DNA of 64,000 bases from Rhizobium sp. S152 (GTDB lineage: Bacteria; Pseudomonadota; Alphaproteobacteria; Rhizobiales; Rhizobiaceae), in NCBI RefSeq assembly GCF_030380735.1, contig NZ_JAUDRZ010000003.1, positions 248,001-312,000 on the forward strand, written 5' to 3'. Positions within the stretch are counted from its first letter, which is position 1. Each line of letters opens with the position of its first letter. Shown here in pieces: positions 16,143-24,688 of this stretch. Under the pieces are notes generated by a model. That model was given only the letters and a program-made list of their open reading frames with translations, did not search any database and had not been told where the DNA came from. Position numbers and translations under genes: made by a program.

Positions 16143-18327
16143 GCTATTGGCTGAAAATTATATTCTAGACCATATTTCGGGGGCGGAGAATCGATCGCCG
16201 ACACCCGGACGACTTCGGAGCTTCATAGAAGCTCTATTCCTGTTATCAAGACGACAAACACTTTCCAGCTTCGATTTGTTCCCGCTTTGGCTCCTTCTTT
16301 TCTTTCCGCTCGCATTGTTTGCAGCGAGCTCAATTCAAGCGGCGCCCGCTTGGCCCGCAAAGGTTCTTGCCGTTCCGCCGCATTTTAGCGGTGAGCTGTC
16401 GCTTGATGGTTTCGCCGAGGCGGCGGTCGGGGAAACGAACGAAACCACCCTGTCCGACATGCTCGGCACACGATCCGGTAACTTCAAGCCAATTGCCGGC
16501 CACGATTTCAACATGGGATTCGTGCAGCAATCCGGCTGGATGCGCTTTGCGATACGATTGGCCGATGGCAGGGACGCCGCGCAGGAAACCCTGCTTTTAT
16601 CGCTGCTCCCGAATTTCACGGATATTCTCAATGTCTTTGTTGCGGTGGATCGGCCGGGGCTGACGGCTGAGAATTTCATTCGCTTCGACATGGGGGATCA
16701 TGAGCCGCTTCCGCCCTACAGCCTTACCGGGCTGGACAACATTATTCCCCTGACGATTTCGTCCGGCGACACACTGCTTGTGTATGTCCGCGCCGCCAAT
16801 ATCGACTCGACGCTCAATCTTTCCGCACGGATATTCTCGCCGAATGACTACGATGCGAGAAGCACGGTCGGCCCGTTGGTCGTGGGGCTATGGTTCGGTG
16901 GAATGGCCATCCTCGTCATCATCCAGATCGTCTTTTTCTGCCTGGATCGCCGGGAATTCTACCTGCTGCTCGGCCTCAACATCTTCGGCACCATACTTAT
17001 CTACTTCGGCGGCCTCGGCCTTTCCAGGATATTCCTGTTTCCGGCCGGCGGGGTCGGAAATGATCTGTTCATCGGTATCACGGATTGGCTCGGCCTGACG
17101 GCCGGCGCCCTTTCCATAGCCAGCGTTCTCGATCTGCGGAGCCGTTATCCGCGGCTCAACCACGTCTTCCTGCTTGCCGCTCTGATCGGCCTTCTCGGCG
17201 TCTTTTTCGTTCTCATCGGGCATAACAAGCTCTACACGCCGATTGCCGGCATCACCATCGTGGTGATCGCCACCGCGGCCTTCCTTGTCACGGCCATCGA
17301 CTTCCGCGCCGCGAAAGAAATCGAAGGAGGGCTCAAACTCGCTGCTTTCGCACTACTCTGGATAGGGCTGTTCCTCACATTGGGCCAGCGACATGGCGTC
17401 ATTCCGTTGCCGAATTGGGTTGCCCAATCCTACGGCCTGGTGAGCATCGTCCACTTCGTCCTGTTGACGGGTTCGCTTGCCGTACGCCTGCGAAAGGCCG
17501 AAAGCGCGGGGCGTGCGGCCGATCGCCGTGCAGTCGAAGCCGCGACAGCCGCTCGGAAATGGGCAAGCGAACTGGTTGTAGAGCGCACCGCCGAGCTCGT
17601 GGAGGCACGCCGCATGGCGGAGTTGGCGCTGCAATCCGAGCTTGATGCGCAAGCACATCAGGTGCGGTTCATGGAGGTGATTTCTCATGAATATCGCACG
17701 CCGCTGGCGATCATCCGCTCAAACATCGAAAGCGTTCGTTTTACGCTGCCTTCAAACGATGACGACAATCGTGCCAGGCTTGAACGTGCCGCGCAAGGGA
17801 TTACCCGCCTCGTCGAGGTCGTGGAGATCAACCTGGCGCGAAGTCGTATGCAGGGGGTGTCCTTCAAGCCGCGGATGGAGCGGCTTTCCGTATCGGGATT
17901 GATCGATGCGACCCTTGAACATGCACGTGATCTCCTGCAGGGCGCCAAGATCAGAGATGAGGTTTCCGCATCCGCGAGAGACGCCGAGATCGTCGGCGAC
18001 AACGATATGCTTATCCTCGCGCTTATCAACCTGCTGGAAAATGCCGCGAAGTTTTCCCCCTCAGATCGAAGCGTTCAGCTCAGCGTCGCGCGGAACGAAG
18101 ACACTGTCGTCGTCAGCGTTCGGGACTGGGGTATCGGCATCCCCGACGAGGAACTGGAACTGGTCAAGGAGCGGGCAACACGGGGTTCGAATGCCGCGCA
18201 TATCGAGGGAACCGGCATGGGGCTGTCGCTCGTATCGCGAATCACGGCAGCGCATGACGGCTGTTTTACGCTTGAAAATGCAGCCGGCAGGGGAGCCGTC
18301 GCATCGATTTTCCTGCCGTCGGCTTGA
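16135..18327 (+). CDS. 7TMR-DISM sensor histidine kinase
   Basis: The 730-residue membrane kinase has an N-terminal hydrophobic segment (LFPLWLLLFFPLALFAASSIQAAP) and then a periplasmic DISM extracellular domain of about 170 residues. Seven membrane spans follow, from PLVVGLWFGGMAILVIIQIVFF to VHFVLLTGSLAV. Next come a short coiled linker, a HisKA dimerisation domain with His518 in ISHEYRTPLA, and a HATPase domain with the N-box LINLLENAAKFS and glycine motifs DWGIGIP and GTGMGLSLV. No good ribosome-binding site precedes the ATG at 16135, so a downstream start is possible. DISM domains often sense small carbohydrates; the ligand here is unknown. Confidence 0.9.
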   Translation: MLMLLAENYILDHISGAENRSPTPGRLRSFIEALFLLSRRQTLSSFDLFPLWLLLFFPLALFAASSIQAAPAWPAKVLAVPPHFSGELSLDGFAEAAVGETNETTLSDMLGTRSGNFKPIAGHDFNMGFVQQSGWMRFAIRLADGRDAAQETLLLSLLPNFTDILNVFVAVDRPGLTAENFIRFDMGDHEPLPPYSLTGLDNIIPLTISSGDTLLVYVRAANIDSTLNLSARIFSPNDYDARSTVGPLVVGLWFGGMAILVIIQIVFFCLDRREFYLLLGLNIFGTILIYFGGLGLSRIFLFPAGGVGNDLFIGITDWLGLTAGALSIASVLDLRSRYPRLNHVFLLAALIGLLGVFFVLIGHNKLYTPIAGITIVVIATAAFLVTAIDFRAAKEIEGGLKLAAFALLWIGLFLTLGQRHGVIPLPNWVAQSYGLVSIVHFVLLTGSLAVRLRKAESAGRAADRRAVEAATAARKWASELVVERTAELVEARRMAELALQSELDAQAHQVRFMEVISHEYRTPLAIIRSNIESVRFTLPSNDDDNRARLERAAQGITRLVEVVEINLARSRMQGVSFKPRMERLSVSGLIDATLEHARDLLQGAKIRDEVSASARDAEIVGDNDMLILALINLLENAAKFSPSDRSVQLSVARNEDTVVVSVRDWGIGIPDEELELVKERATRGSNAAHIEGTGMGLSLVSRITAAHDGCFTLENAAGRGAVASIFLPSA

Positions 18328-18380
18328 AAGCCGGCGGTAGCGAGCGATCAATCGCTACAGCTGATGCGCGTATGTCACGC

Positions 18381-18412
18381 AAACCGTTCCAAATCGTTCC
18401 AAACCGTTCCAA
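18381..18412 (+). promoter_or_regulatory. Triple 10-bp direct repeat upstream of the HAF autotransporter
   Basis: AAACCGTTCC, AAATCGTTCC and AAACCGTTCC follow one another at 18381, 18391 and 18401, then AA. Exact 10-bp phasing on one face of the helix is typical of OmpR-family response-regulator sites. The repeats lie 80-110 bp before the autotransporter start and just after the two-component pair. Binding by that regulator is inferred. Confidence 0.55.
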
Positions 18413-18491
18413 TTGCGTCCTATCTTGGCGCGGTCCGTAAACGTATTTCCTTCGACGAAACGCGATCCTGCGTGAATCGAAATGGGCTGAC

Positions 18492-20648
18492 ATGTCTCTT
18501 AACTTGAGAAAACGGAATTTCTTCCAAGGTACCGCGCTCTGCGGTATCTTCTGTGCCATCGCCGCGTCCACGGCATTCGGCCAGCAGATAACCGGCGCAG
18601 TCGCGCTGAGTGATAACGGCGCCACGGCGCTGGAACGGGTCTATGGCCAGGACATAGACCAAACCTATGTCTATCGAGTGGTCGATGTTGCCACGGGCCA
18701 GCGCATCACGCTGTTGCCGGATCTCCTGTTCAAGGACATCACGGCATCGAATCTGAGCGCCAACGGCAAGAGCGTGATCGGCACACACAGAAACATCGAC
18801 ACCGGACTGACCTCTGCCTTCGTGTGGACCAAAGATGGCAATTATGTCGATATCGGTCTGCTTGAGGGGCAGCAGACGACCGCAAGCGGGATCAGCGCGA
18901 ATGGATCTGCCGTCGTCGGCACGGCCAGCAATGATCCGGTCTACCTCCAGGGATACTACTGGAGCAAAGAAAACGGAATCCGCGGCATCGGTTACCTCGA
19001 TGGTGGCAGCAAGTCCTCTGCCAGGGCAATCAGCGCCGACGGATCGACCGTTGTTGGCTGGGCCGACACCCTCAATGGCGATCGGCATGCGGTAATGTGG
19101 ATAGCCGACGAACAGTTTCTTTGGGATCTTGACCAAAACAGCCTTTACGACCAGTCCAGCGCTGATCTGGTGAGCAGCGACGGCTCCGTCATTGCCGGTG
19201 CGTTCTCGATCGGCTCAGCTGGGAACCGGGTCTTCCGCTGGACGGAACTGACCGGCATGCAGGATATCGGCGACGTAGGTACCGTAAATAGCGGTAGGAC
19301 GTACCTGAATGCGATGAGCGAAGACGGTCGCTACCTCGTCGGTAACAGCACGGTCGATAACAACGAAATCCGCGCATTCCGCTATGATGCAATTGGCGAT
19401 TCCGCCTCGAACTCCGCGCCGATGAGGAACCTTGGCGTCCTGGAGGGCGGCAACTATTCCAACGCCAAGGACGTCAGCGATGACGGCAGCGTGGTCGTCG
19501 GCCAGGCACGGGACGCGGAAAACGTCGACCGTGGCTTCCGCTGGACGGAAGATACGGGCATGCAGACCGTCGAGGACTGGCTTGCCAAGAACGGCGCAAA
19601 TATCGGTAATTTCACGACGAGTTCGGCCGACTTCGTTTCCGCCGACGGCAAAATCATCATGGGTACGGCGTCGGACTACACGGCCTATATCGCCCGTCTT
19701 GGCAGCGGCATCATCAATCCCGAAAAGTTCCTGCAGACCGTCGGCGGAACCAGCGGCGTTGCCGTCGGCTACGGTATTTCCAACGCCAACACGATCATGT
19801 TCGGTGCGCAAGGCGAGCCGATGCGCAACCTGCTTGCAACCGGCCAGAAGTCGGTATGGGGCACGTTCGACGGCGGCTATGACAATGGCGATGTCTCCGA
19901 TGGCGGTCTCGGCCTTGGCGAATTCGGCTTCGGCTATGGCATTGCCGATGGCGTCACCGCCCGCCTTTCCGGCGGCGGCACCTTCACCAAGCAGAACCTC
20001 GATGATGACGGCGGCGACGTGCGTCAGCGCGGCTTCTACCTTTCGCCGGAAGTCTCCGCGAACGTTGGCGGCAATATCTATGTGACCGCCGGCGGTTATT
20101 GGGGACGCGGCAGCATCGATAGCCATCGCGGTTATCTCAATGGCGCCGTCACCGATTTCTCCGATGGCAGCACCAACTCCGAGACCTGGGGCGCCAAGCT
20201 TCGCTTCGACTGGCTGAACGCCGTGACGATCAACGACACCGCGATCACGCCTTACGCGGCGCTGTCCTACACGCATACCAAGGTCGACGGCTTTGCCGAA
20301 ACCAACGGCTCCTTCCCCGTCAGCTATGACGGGTCCGAGGACCACTCGACGGTCGTGCGTATCGGTGCCGACTTCGTTCGCCCGCTGACCGAGAAGGTTC
20401 GCCTGCTTGCGAAGGCGGAAGCCGACTACCAGTTCGAGAACCGTACGGCTTCCACCAGCGGCACGATCATCGGCCTCAGCGACTTCAACCTCGACGGTCA
20501 GGATCAGAAGCAGTTCTGGCTGCGCGGCGGCGTCGGCGCCGAATTCGATGTCGGCAAGGCCAGCACCGCGTCGGTCATGGTCAACGCCACGACGCAGGGT
20601 CAGGATCCCGACGTCTGGGTCCGCACAAATCTGACGGTCAAGTTCTGA
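18492..20648 (+). CDS. HAF-repeat autotransporter
   Basis: The 718-residue protein has a signal peptide ending near STAFGQQ. The passenger (about 30-410) is built of HAF-type repeats of 40-50 residues, each with a core like GISANGSAVVGTA or AISADGSTVVGWA and an AFVWT/AVMW/FRWT strand, giving a likely beta-propeller. The C-terminal beta-barrel covers roughly residues 450-718 and ends in NLTVKF with terminal Phe. It is therefore a type Va outer-membrane protein with an exposed passenger. It follows the sensor kinase in the same direction, with its own candidate control region between. The passenger's role is unknown. Confidence 0.9.
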   Translation: MSLNLRKRNFFQGTALCGIFCAIAASTAFGQQITGAVALSDNGATALERVYGQDIDQTYVYRVVDVATGQRITLLPDLLFKDITASNLSANGKSVIGTHRNIDTGLTSAFVWTKDGNYVDIGLLEGQQTTASGISANGSAVVGTASNDPVYLQGYYWSKENGIRGIGYLDGGSKSSARAISADGSTVVGWADTLNGDRHAVMWIADEQFLWDLDQNSLYDQSSADLVSSDGSVIAGAFSIGSAGNRVFRWTELTGMQDIGDVGTVNSGRTYLNAMSEDGRYLVGNSTVDNNEIRAFRYDAIGDSASNSAPMRNLGVLEGGNYSNAKDVSDDGSVVVGQARDAENVDRGFRWTEDTGMQTVEDWLAKNGANIGNFTTSSADFVSADGKIIMGTASDYTAYIARLGSGIINPEKFLQTVGGTSGVAVGYGISNANTIMFGAQGEPMRNLLATGQKSVWGTFDGGYDNGDVSDGGLGLGEFGFGYGIADGVTARLSGGGTFTKQNLDDDGGDVRQRGFYLSPEVSANVGGNIYVTAGGYWGRGSIDSHRGYLNGAVTDFSDGSTNSETWGAKLRFDWLNAVTINDTAITPYAALSYTHTKVDGFAETNGSFPVSYDGSEDHSTVVRIGADFVRPLTEKVRLLAKAEADYQFENRTASTSGTIIGLSDFNLDGQDQKQFWLRGGVGAEFDVGKASTASVMVNATTQGQDPDVWVRTNLTVKF

Positions 20649-20669
20649 TTGTCACGATCGCAACATCGA

Positions 20670-20696
20670 AACCCCGGAAGCGATTCCGGGGTTTTG
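20670..20696 (+). terminator. Intrinsic terminator of the HAF autotransporter
   Basis: AACCCCGGAA at 20670-20679 pairs with TTCCGGGGTT at 20684-20693 around the loop GCGA, followed by further T residues. It starts about 20 bp after the stop codon. The opposing phosphodiesterase gene ends at 20715, so it can also work leftward. Confidence 0.85.
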
Positions 20697-20714
20697 TCAT
20701 TGGGGCATATGTCT

Positions 20715-21515
20715 TTACGGCCCTTCGCACACCGGTGCGCGCGCCGTGGCGGTCTCTCCGGCTTCCGCGCCATAGGCGCGCAGGCCCTGGGCGTCGAGGT
20801 GGATGATCCGGTAGCAGGGGTTGCCGCCGGTCCACATCGGCGCCGGATCGTCGAGATCGGTGATGAAGCGGTGGGAGCAGGCCTGACCGGACGAGAAAGC
20901 GATGCCTTCGGCGCTGGTACCGGCAAGCGGCACATGGATATGGCCGAAGACGATATGGCGCACGCCAGCGGGGTGCGCGGCGAGGCGCTTCATGATGGCT
21001 CCGTCGTCATGCATGCCGATGTTGTTGAAATGGGCGATGCCGCAATCCATCGGCGGATGGTGGATGAACACGGTGACCGGCAGATCGCCGGCGCCGTCTA
21101 GCGCCGCATCGAGAAACGCCAGCCGGTCCTCGCCATAGATGCCGCCGATCACGCCGCCCTCATGGCTGTCGAGGAAGAGCAGCCGGCCGAATGCCGTGTC
21201 GATGAAGGACTGGACATAGCCGTTCTCGTCGCGCGGGTGATCCGCGAAGACGGCCACGAAGTTCGGACGGTCGTCATGGTTGCCCAGCATCAGGCGAACC
21301 GGGAAAGGCATGGGCGCCAGTACGTCTCGCAGGATCTCGTAGGCCTCGGGGTCGCCGTAGTTGCACAGGTCGCCCGTGATCACGAGCAAGTCGGCATCCG
21401 CATGCTTGGCGAGGATATCGGCGGCCGCGGCGCGCAGCTGTTTTTCGGGATCGACGCCGTTCACGACGATGCCCGACGGCATGAGATGCGTATCGGTGAG
21501 CTGGATGATTTTCAT
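20715..21515 (-). CDS. GpdQ-like binuclear metallophosphodiesterase
   Basis: The 266-residue calcineurin-like phosphoesterase shows the full metal motif set: DTH in QLTDTHLMPSG, GD in VITGDLCNYGD, GNHDD in LMLGNHDDRP, and later HHPPMD and FGHIHVPLAG. Length and motif spacing resemble Enterobacter GpdQ glycerophosphodiesterase and the CpdA cyclic-nucleotide phosphodiesterases. The start is the ATG at 21513-21515 (MKIIQLTDTH). It is the last gene of a five-gene run with a UgpB-type importer and a Pho box. Hydrolysis of imported glycerophosphodiesters to sn-glycerol-3-phosphate and an alcohol is therefore the best inference, rather than cAMP turnover. Confidence 0.85.
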   Translation of the reverse strand: MKIIQLTDTHLMPSGIVVNGVDPEKQLRAAAADILAKHADADLLVITGDLCNYGDPEAYEILRDVLAPMPFPVRLMLGNHDDRPNFVAVFADHPRDENGYVQSFIDTAFGRLLFLDSHEGGVIGGIYGEDRLAFLDAALDGAGDLPVTVFIHHPPMDCGIAHFNNIGMHDDGAIMKRLAAHPAGVRHIVFGHIHVPLAGTSAEGIAFSSGQACSHRFITDLDDPAPMWTGGNPCYRIIHLDAQGLRAYGAEAGETATARAPVCEGP

Positions 21516-21532
21516 GGATGGTCTCTCGAAAC

Positions 21533-21564
21533 AAAAAGCGGCCGCGGAGGAAACCTCCGCGGCC
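21533..21564 (-). terminator. Strong intrinsic terminator between binding-protein and phosphodiesterase genes
   Basis: GGCCGCGGAGG (21540-21550) pairs perfectly over 11 bp with CCTCCGCGGCC (21554-21564). Read leftward, the hairpin is followed by GC and a run of five T (A-run 21533-21537 on the plus strand). It lies inside a same-direction gene run, so read-through to the phosphodiesterase gene would be partial. Confidence 0.85.
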
Positions 21565-21586
21565 TTTATGGGTGGGATGAAGCCGA

Positions 21587-22882
21587 TTACTTCGACATCA
21601 GCGCGTTGGTCTGCGCGACGATCTGCTTCAGGCCGTCTTCCGGCGTGACTTCGCCGCGCATGACGGTGCCGATGATGTCGCGCTGGGTGCGCCAGATGCG
21701 GACGGAGTCGCCGCCCGGATAGCCGGCCCAGGGAAGCGAGCGATCGGCCTGCAGCGAGGCCGTCTTCACATTCGGATGCTCGGCATAGTAGGGCTCGAGG
21801 AAGTCGGGGCCGGTGGCGAGCTTGTTGGTCGGCAGGTAGCCGGTGATGCGCACGATGGTGTTCTGCGCTTCCGGACCGGTGACCCACTTGAGGTACTTCC
21901 AGGCCGCGTCCTGCTTGGTCTTGTCCTGGGTGAGGATGACCGCGGAGTTGCCGCCCGTGGGAACGCCGCCCTTTTCCGGGTTGTCGAGCGGGAAGGTCGT
22001 GGTCTTCAGCTGGAAGCGGTCGCCGACCAGCGCCTCGATGGTCTGCACGTGAGCAGGCGTCGAGAACACGAAGCCGGTGAGGCCGGCGCCGAACTGTTGG
22101 CGCGACTGGTCCCAGTCGAGCAGCGTCTGGCCGCCTTCGGTCACGAACTGGCGGGTCAGCTTCAGGGCATTGAGACCGATCTCGTTGTCGAAGGCGACCT
22201 TCTTCGTCTTTTCGTCGACGAGCGTGCCGCCCTGTTCGAAGACCAGCGACTGCCAGAGCCAGTCATCCGGCCAGCCGTTGATGTCGTAGCCCATGCCTGA
22301 AATCTTCGGGTCGAGCGCGTGGATCTTCTTGGCGAGCTCGATCAGGCCGGGGAAGGTCTTCGGCATGTTGTCGGGGTCGCCGCCGGCCTTCTTCACGAGG
22401 TCGGCGTTGACGTACATGATCGGCGAGGAGGCATTGACCGGCAGACCGTACTGCTTGCCGTCGATCTGGCCGAGGGCCGCCATCTTCGGGCTGTAGTTCT
22501 TGTCGAGGAAGGCTTGGCCGCCTTCGGCTTCGATGAAGGGCGTAAGCTCGGTGATCTGCTTGCGCGGCAGGAGCGTGTGCACCAGTTCGGCCGTCAGATT
22601 GTAGCCGGAGAAATAGACGTCGGGCAGGTTGCCGGTCACGGCCGAACGCAGCACCTGCTGCTGGCCTTCGTTGTAGCCCGGCGCCGGCGCGAGGAAGTTG
22701 ATCTTGATGCCGGGGTTGTTCTTCATGAACTCATCGGCCAGCGGCTGATGGAATTTGGTGAAGCCGGGCAGGTTGTAGAGCACGTTGAGGGTGACGTCCT
22801 CGGCAAGGCTGGGCGTGGCGAAGCCGGCGGCGGCAAGGCCAAGGACCAGGCCGCTCACGGCGGCGCGGCGGGTAATGTTCAT
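21587..22882 (-). CDS. UgpB-type ABC transporter substrate-binding protein
   Basis: The 431-residue family-1 solute-binding protein starts MNITRRAAVSGLVLGLAAAG with a twin-arginine-like RR and a signal peptide ending SLAED. The mature protein has the UgpB/MalE-like pattern: FTKFHQPLADEFMKNNPGIKI, LPDVYFSGYN, QYGLPVNASSPIMYVNADLVKKAG and GVPTGGNSAVIL. It lies downstream of its two permeases and ATPase in one leftward operon, and a strong terminator follows. With the Pho box and GpdQ-like enzyme, glycerol-3-phosphate or a glycerophosphodiester is the likely ligand; a sugar ligand is the alternative. Confidence 0.9.
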   Translation of the reverse strand: MNITRRAAVSGLVLGLAAAGFATPSLAEDVTLNVLYNLPGFTKFHQPLADEFMKNNPGIKINFLAPAPGYNEGQQQVLRSAVTGNLPDVYFSGYNLTAELVHTLLPRKQITELTPFIEAEGGQAFLDKNYSPKMAALGQIDGKQYGLPVNASSPIMYVNADLVKKAGGDPDNMPKTFPGLIELAKKIHALDPKISGMGYDINGWPDDWLWQSLVFEQGGTLVDEKTKKVAFDNEIGLNALKLTRQFVTEGGQTLLDWDQSRQQFGAGLTGFVFSTPAHVQTIEALVGDRFQLKTTTFPLDNPEKGGVPTGGNSAVILTQDKTKQDAAWKYLKWVTGPEAQNTIVRITGYLPTNKLATGPDFLEPYYAEHPNVKTASLQADRSLPWAGYPGGDSVRIWRTQRDIIGTVMRGEVTPEDGLKQIVAQTNALMSK

Positions 22883-22940
22883 ATTAAAATCTCCAGAATG
22901 AAAGTTGGGAGGAAGGAGGAGAGGCTGCGGTTCGACCGGG

Positions 22941-23762
22941 TCACTTAACCCCGGTCATGGTGATGCCCTCGATGAAATGTCGACGGGCAAGGAGGAAGCA
23001 GATGGCCATCGGCGCCGTGATCATCGCCGCTCCGGCCATCAGCGCACCGTAGTTGGCGCCGGATTCGACATCGGCGAAGAACAGCATGCCGAGCGGCGGC
23101 GGTGCGAGATTGGTGTCGGTGACGACGATCATCGGCCAATAGAGGTCGTTCCAGTGGGCGACCAACGAGAAGATCGCGAAGGCGGCCAGCGACGGCAGCG
23201 AGCCGCGCAGCACCAGCCCGAAGCAGATCTCCAGCTCCGAGAAGCCGTCCATGCGCGCCGCCTCGATGATCTCGTCGGGATAGCTGCGGAAGGACTGGTG
23301 GAAGAGGAAAATCGCGAAGACCGAGAGGAAGAACGGTGCCATCATCGCGAAGTAGGTGTTGAGCAGATCCGCCTTGGCGAGGCCGACGAAGAGCGGCAGC
23401 GCCAGGGCCTGCATCGGCACGCAGAGCGCGGCGATGACGAGTGTCAGCAGCAGCTTGCGGCCGGGAAAGCGCAGCTTGGCGAGCGCGTAGGCGGCGGGAA
23501 CGGCGGTTGCCACCTGTACGACGAGGATGCCGAGGCAGACGATGACGCCGTTCAGCATGAAGCGGGCCATCGGCACCTGGCCGGCGGCGCGGGCATAGTT
23601 GTCGGCGGCGTCGAACTGCCTGGGGATCGGCCACAGCGAGACGTCGAAGATCTCGGCCGGCGATCGGATCGAGGTCAGCATCATCCAGTAGAACGGCAGG
23701 AGCATCGGGATGGCGCCGAGCGCCAGCACGAGATGCGGCAGGTATTTGCGAAGGCCGACCAT
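22941..23762 (-). CDS. ABC transporter permease, MalG/UgpE type
   Basis: The 273-residue protein has six predicted membrane spans. It carries the EAA loop EAARMDGFSELEICFGLVLRGSLP that docks the ATPase, and ends with LLARRHFIEGITMTGVK, typical of MalG/UgpE partners. The start codon at 23760-23762 overlaps the stop of the preceding permease by one base (TGATG), so translation is coupled. A longer upstream reading is ruled out because it would run through that permease gene. Confidence 0.92.
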   Translation of the reverse strand: MVGLRKYLPHLVLALGAIPMLLPFYWMMLTSIRSPAEIFDVSLWPIPRQFDAADNYARAAGQVPMARFMLNGVIVCLGILVVQVATAVPAAYALAKLRFPGRKLLLTLVIAALCVPMQALALPLFVGLAKADLLNTYFAMMAPFFLSVFAIFLFHQSFRSYPDEIIEAARMDGFSELEICFGLVLRGSLPSLAAFAIFSLVAHWNDLYWPMIVVTDTNLAPPPLGMLFFADVESGANYGALMAGAAMITAPMAICFLLARRHFIEGITMTGVK

Positions 23763-24688
23763 CAGTAGTGCACCTTCCGGTCCATGTGCACCATCTGACC
23801 GATCGACAGGATCAGGACGATGGCGAGGAAAATCAGGGTGAGGGCTGCGGCATAGCCGGTGTTCGAATATTCGAAGCCTTCGAGGTAGAGATCGAACAGC
23901 AGCGTCTCCGAGCCGAAGCGGCCCCTGGTCAGTACCGCTACCGTCTCGAAAACCTTGAAAGCGGAGATCGAGGTGGTGACGACGACGAACAGCGTCGTCG
24001 GCCCGAGCATCGGCCACGTGACGGTCAGGAAACGGTCGATCGGGTTCTTGGCGCCGTCGAGCCGCGCTGCCTCGTGCAAATCCTTCGGGATCGCGGTCAG
24101 GCCGGCGAGAAACAGCACCATGTTGAAACCAAGCACCTGCCAGATGCCGATGATCGCCATGGTCGGGATCAGGAGCACGGGGTCGGATAGGAAGGCGACC
24201 GGCTCGAAGCCGAAGGCCTTGATCGCTGCGTTCACGGGGCCGAGCGATGGGTGCAGCAGGAACTGCCACACGGTCGCCATGGCAACCAGCGTTGCGGTGA
24301 CCGGCAGGAAGTAGGCGACTTCCCAGACGGCGCGACTGCGCTTGCGGCTATAGACCAGCATGGCGATGCCGAGCGCCAGGAACACGCCTGCCGGAATGAC
24401 GATGACGGCATAGATCACCGTGTTTTTCAGCGAGCGCAGGAAAACCGGGTCGTGAAAGGCCTTGGTGAAGTTCTGCAGTCCGACGAACTCGGTCGACAGG
24501 GCGCCGAGCTGGTAATCGGTCACCGAGAAGACGGTGAGAACGATCATCGGAATGATGTAGAAGGCCAGAAGAAGCAGTACAGAGGGTGCTGCGAACAGCA
24601 GCCCCAGCCACATCATCCGGCGTTCGGTCCTGGAGCGCTGCGGCCGCGCTTTTGCCGGTGCGAAGGCGGCGGTTTCGGCGATGCTCAT
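23762..24688 (-). CDS. ABC transporter permease, MalF/UgpA type
   Basis: The 308-residue protein has a cytoplasmic Arg-rich N-terminus (RPQRSRTERRMMW) and about six membrane spans. Its EAA loop is EAARLDGAKNPIDRFLTVTWPMLG. Its start overlaps the ATPase stop by 4 bp (ATGA) and its stop overlaps the next permease start by one base, so all three are tightly coupled. It pairs with the neighbouring UgpE-type permease to form the channel. Confidence 0.92.
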   Translation of the reverse strand: MSIAETAAFAPAKARPQRSRTERRMMWLGLLFAAPSVLLLLAFYIIPMIVLTVFSVTDYQLGALSTEFVGLQNFTKAFHDPVFLRSLKNTVIYAVIVIPAGVFLALGIAMLVYSRKRSRAVWEVAYFLPVTATLVAMATVWQFLLHPSLGPVNAAIKAFGFEPVAFLSDPVLLIPTMAIIGIWQVLGFNMVLFLAGLTAIPKDLHEAARLDGAKNPIDRFLTVTWPMLGPTTLFVVVTTSISAFKVFETVAVLTRGRFGSETLLFDLYLEGFEYSNTGYAAALTLIFLAIVLILSIGQMVHMDRKVHY

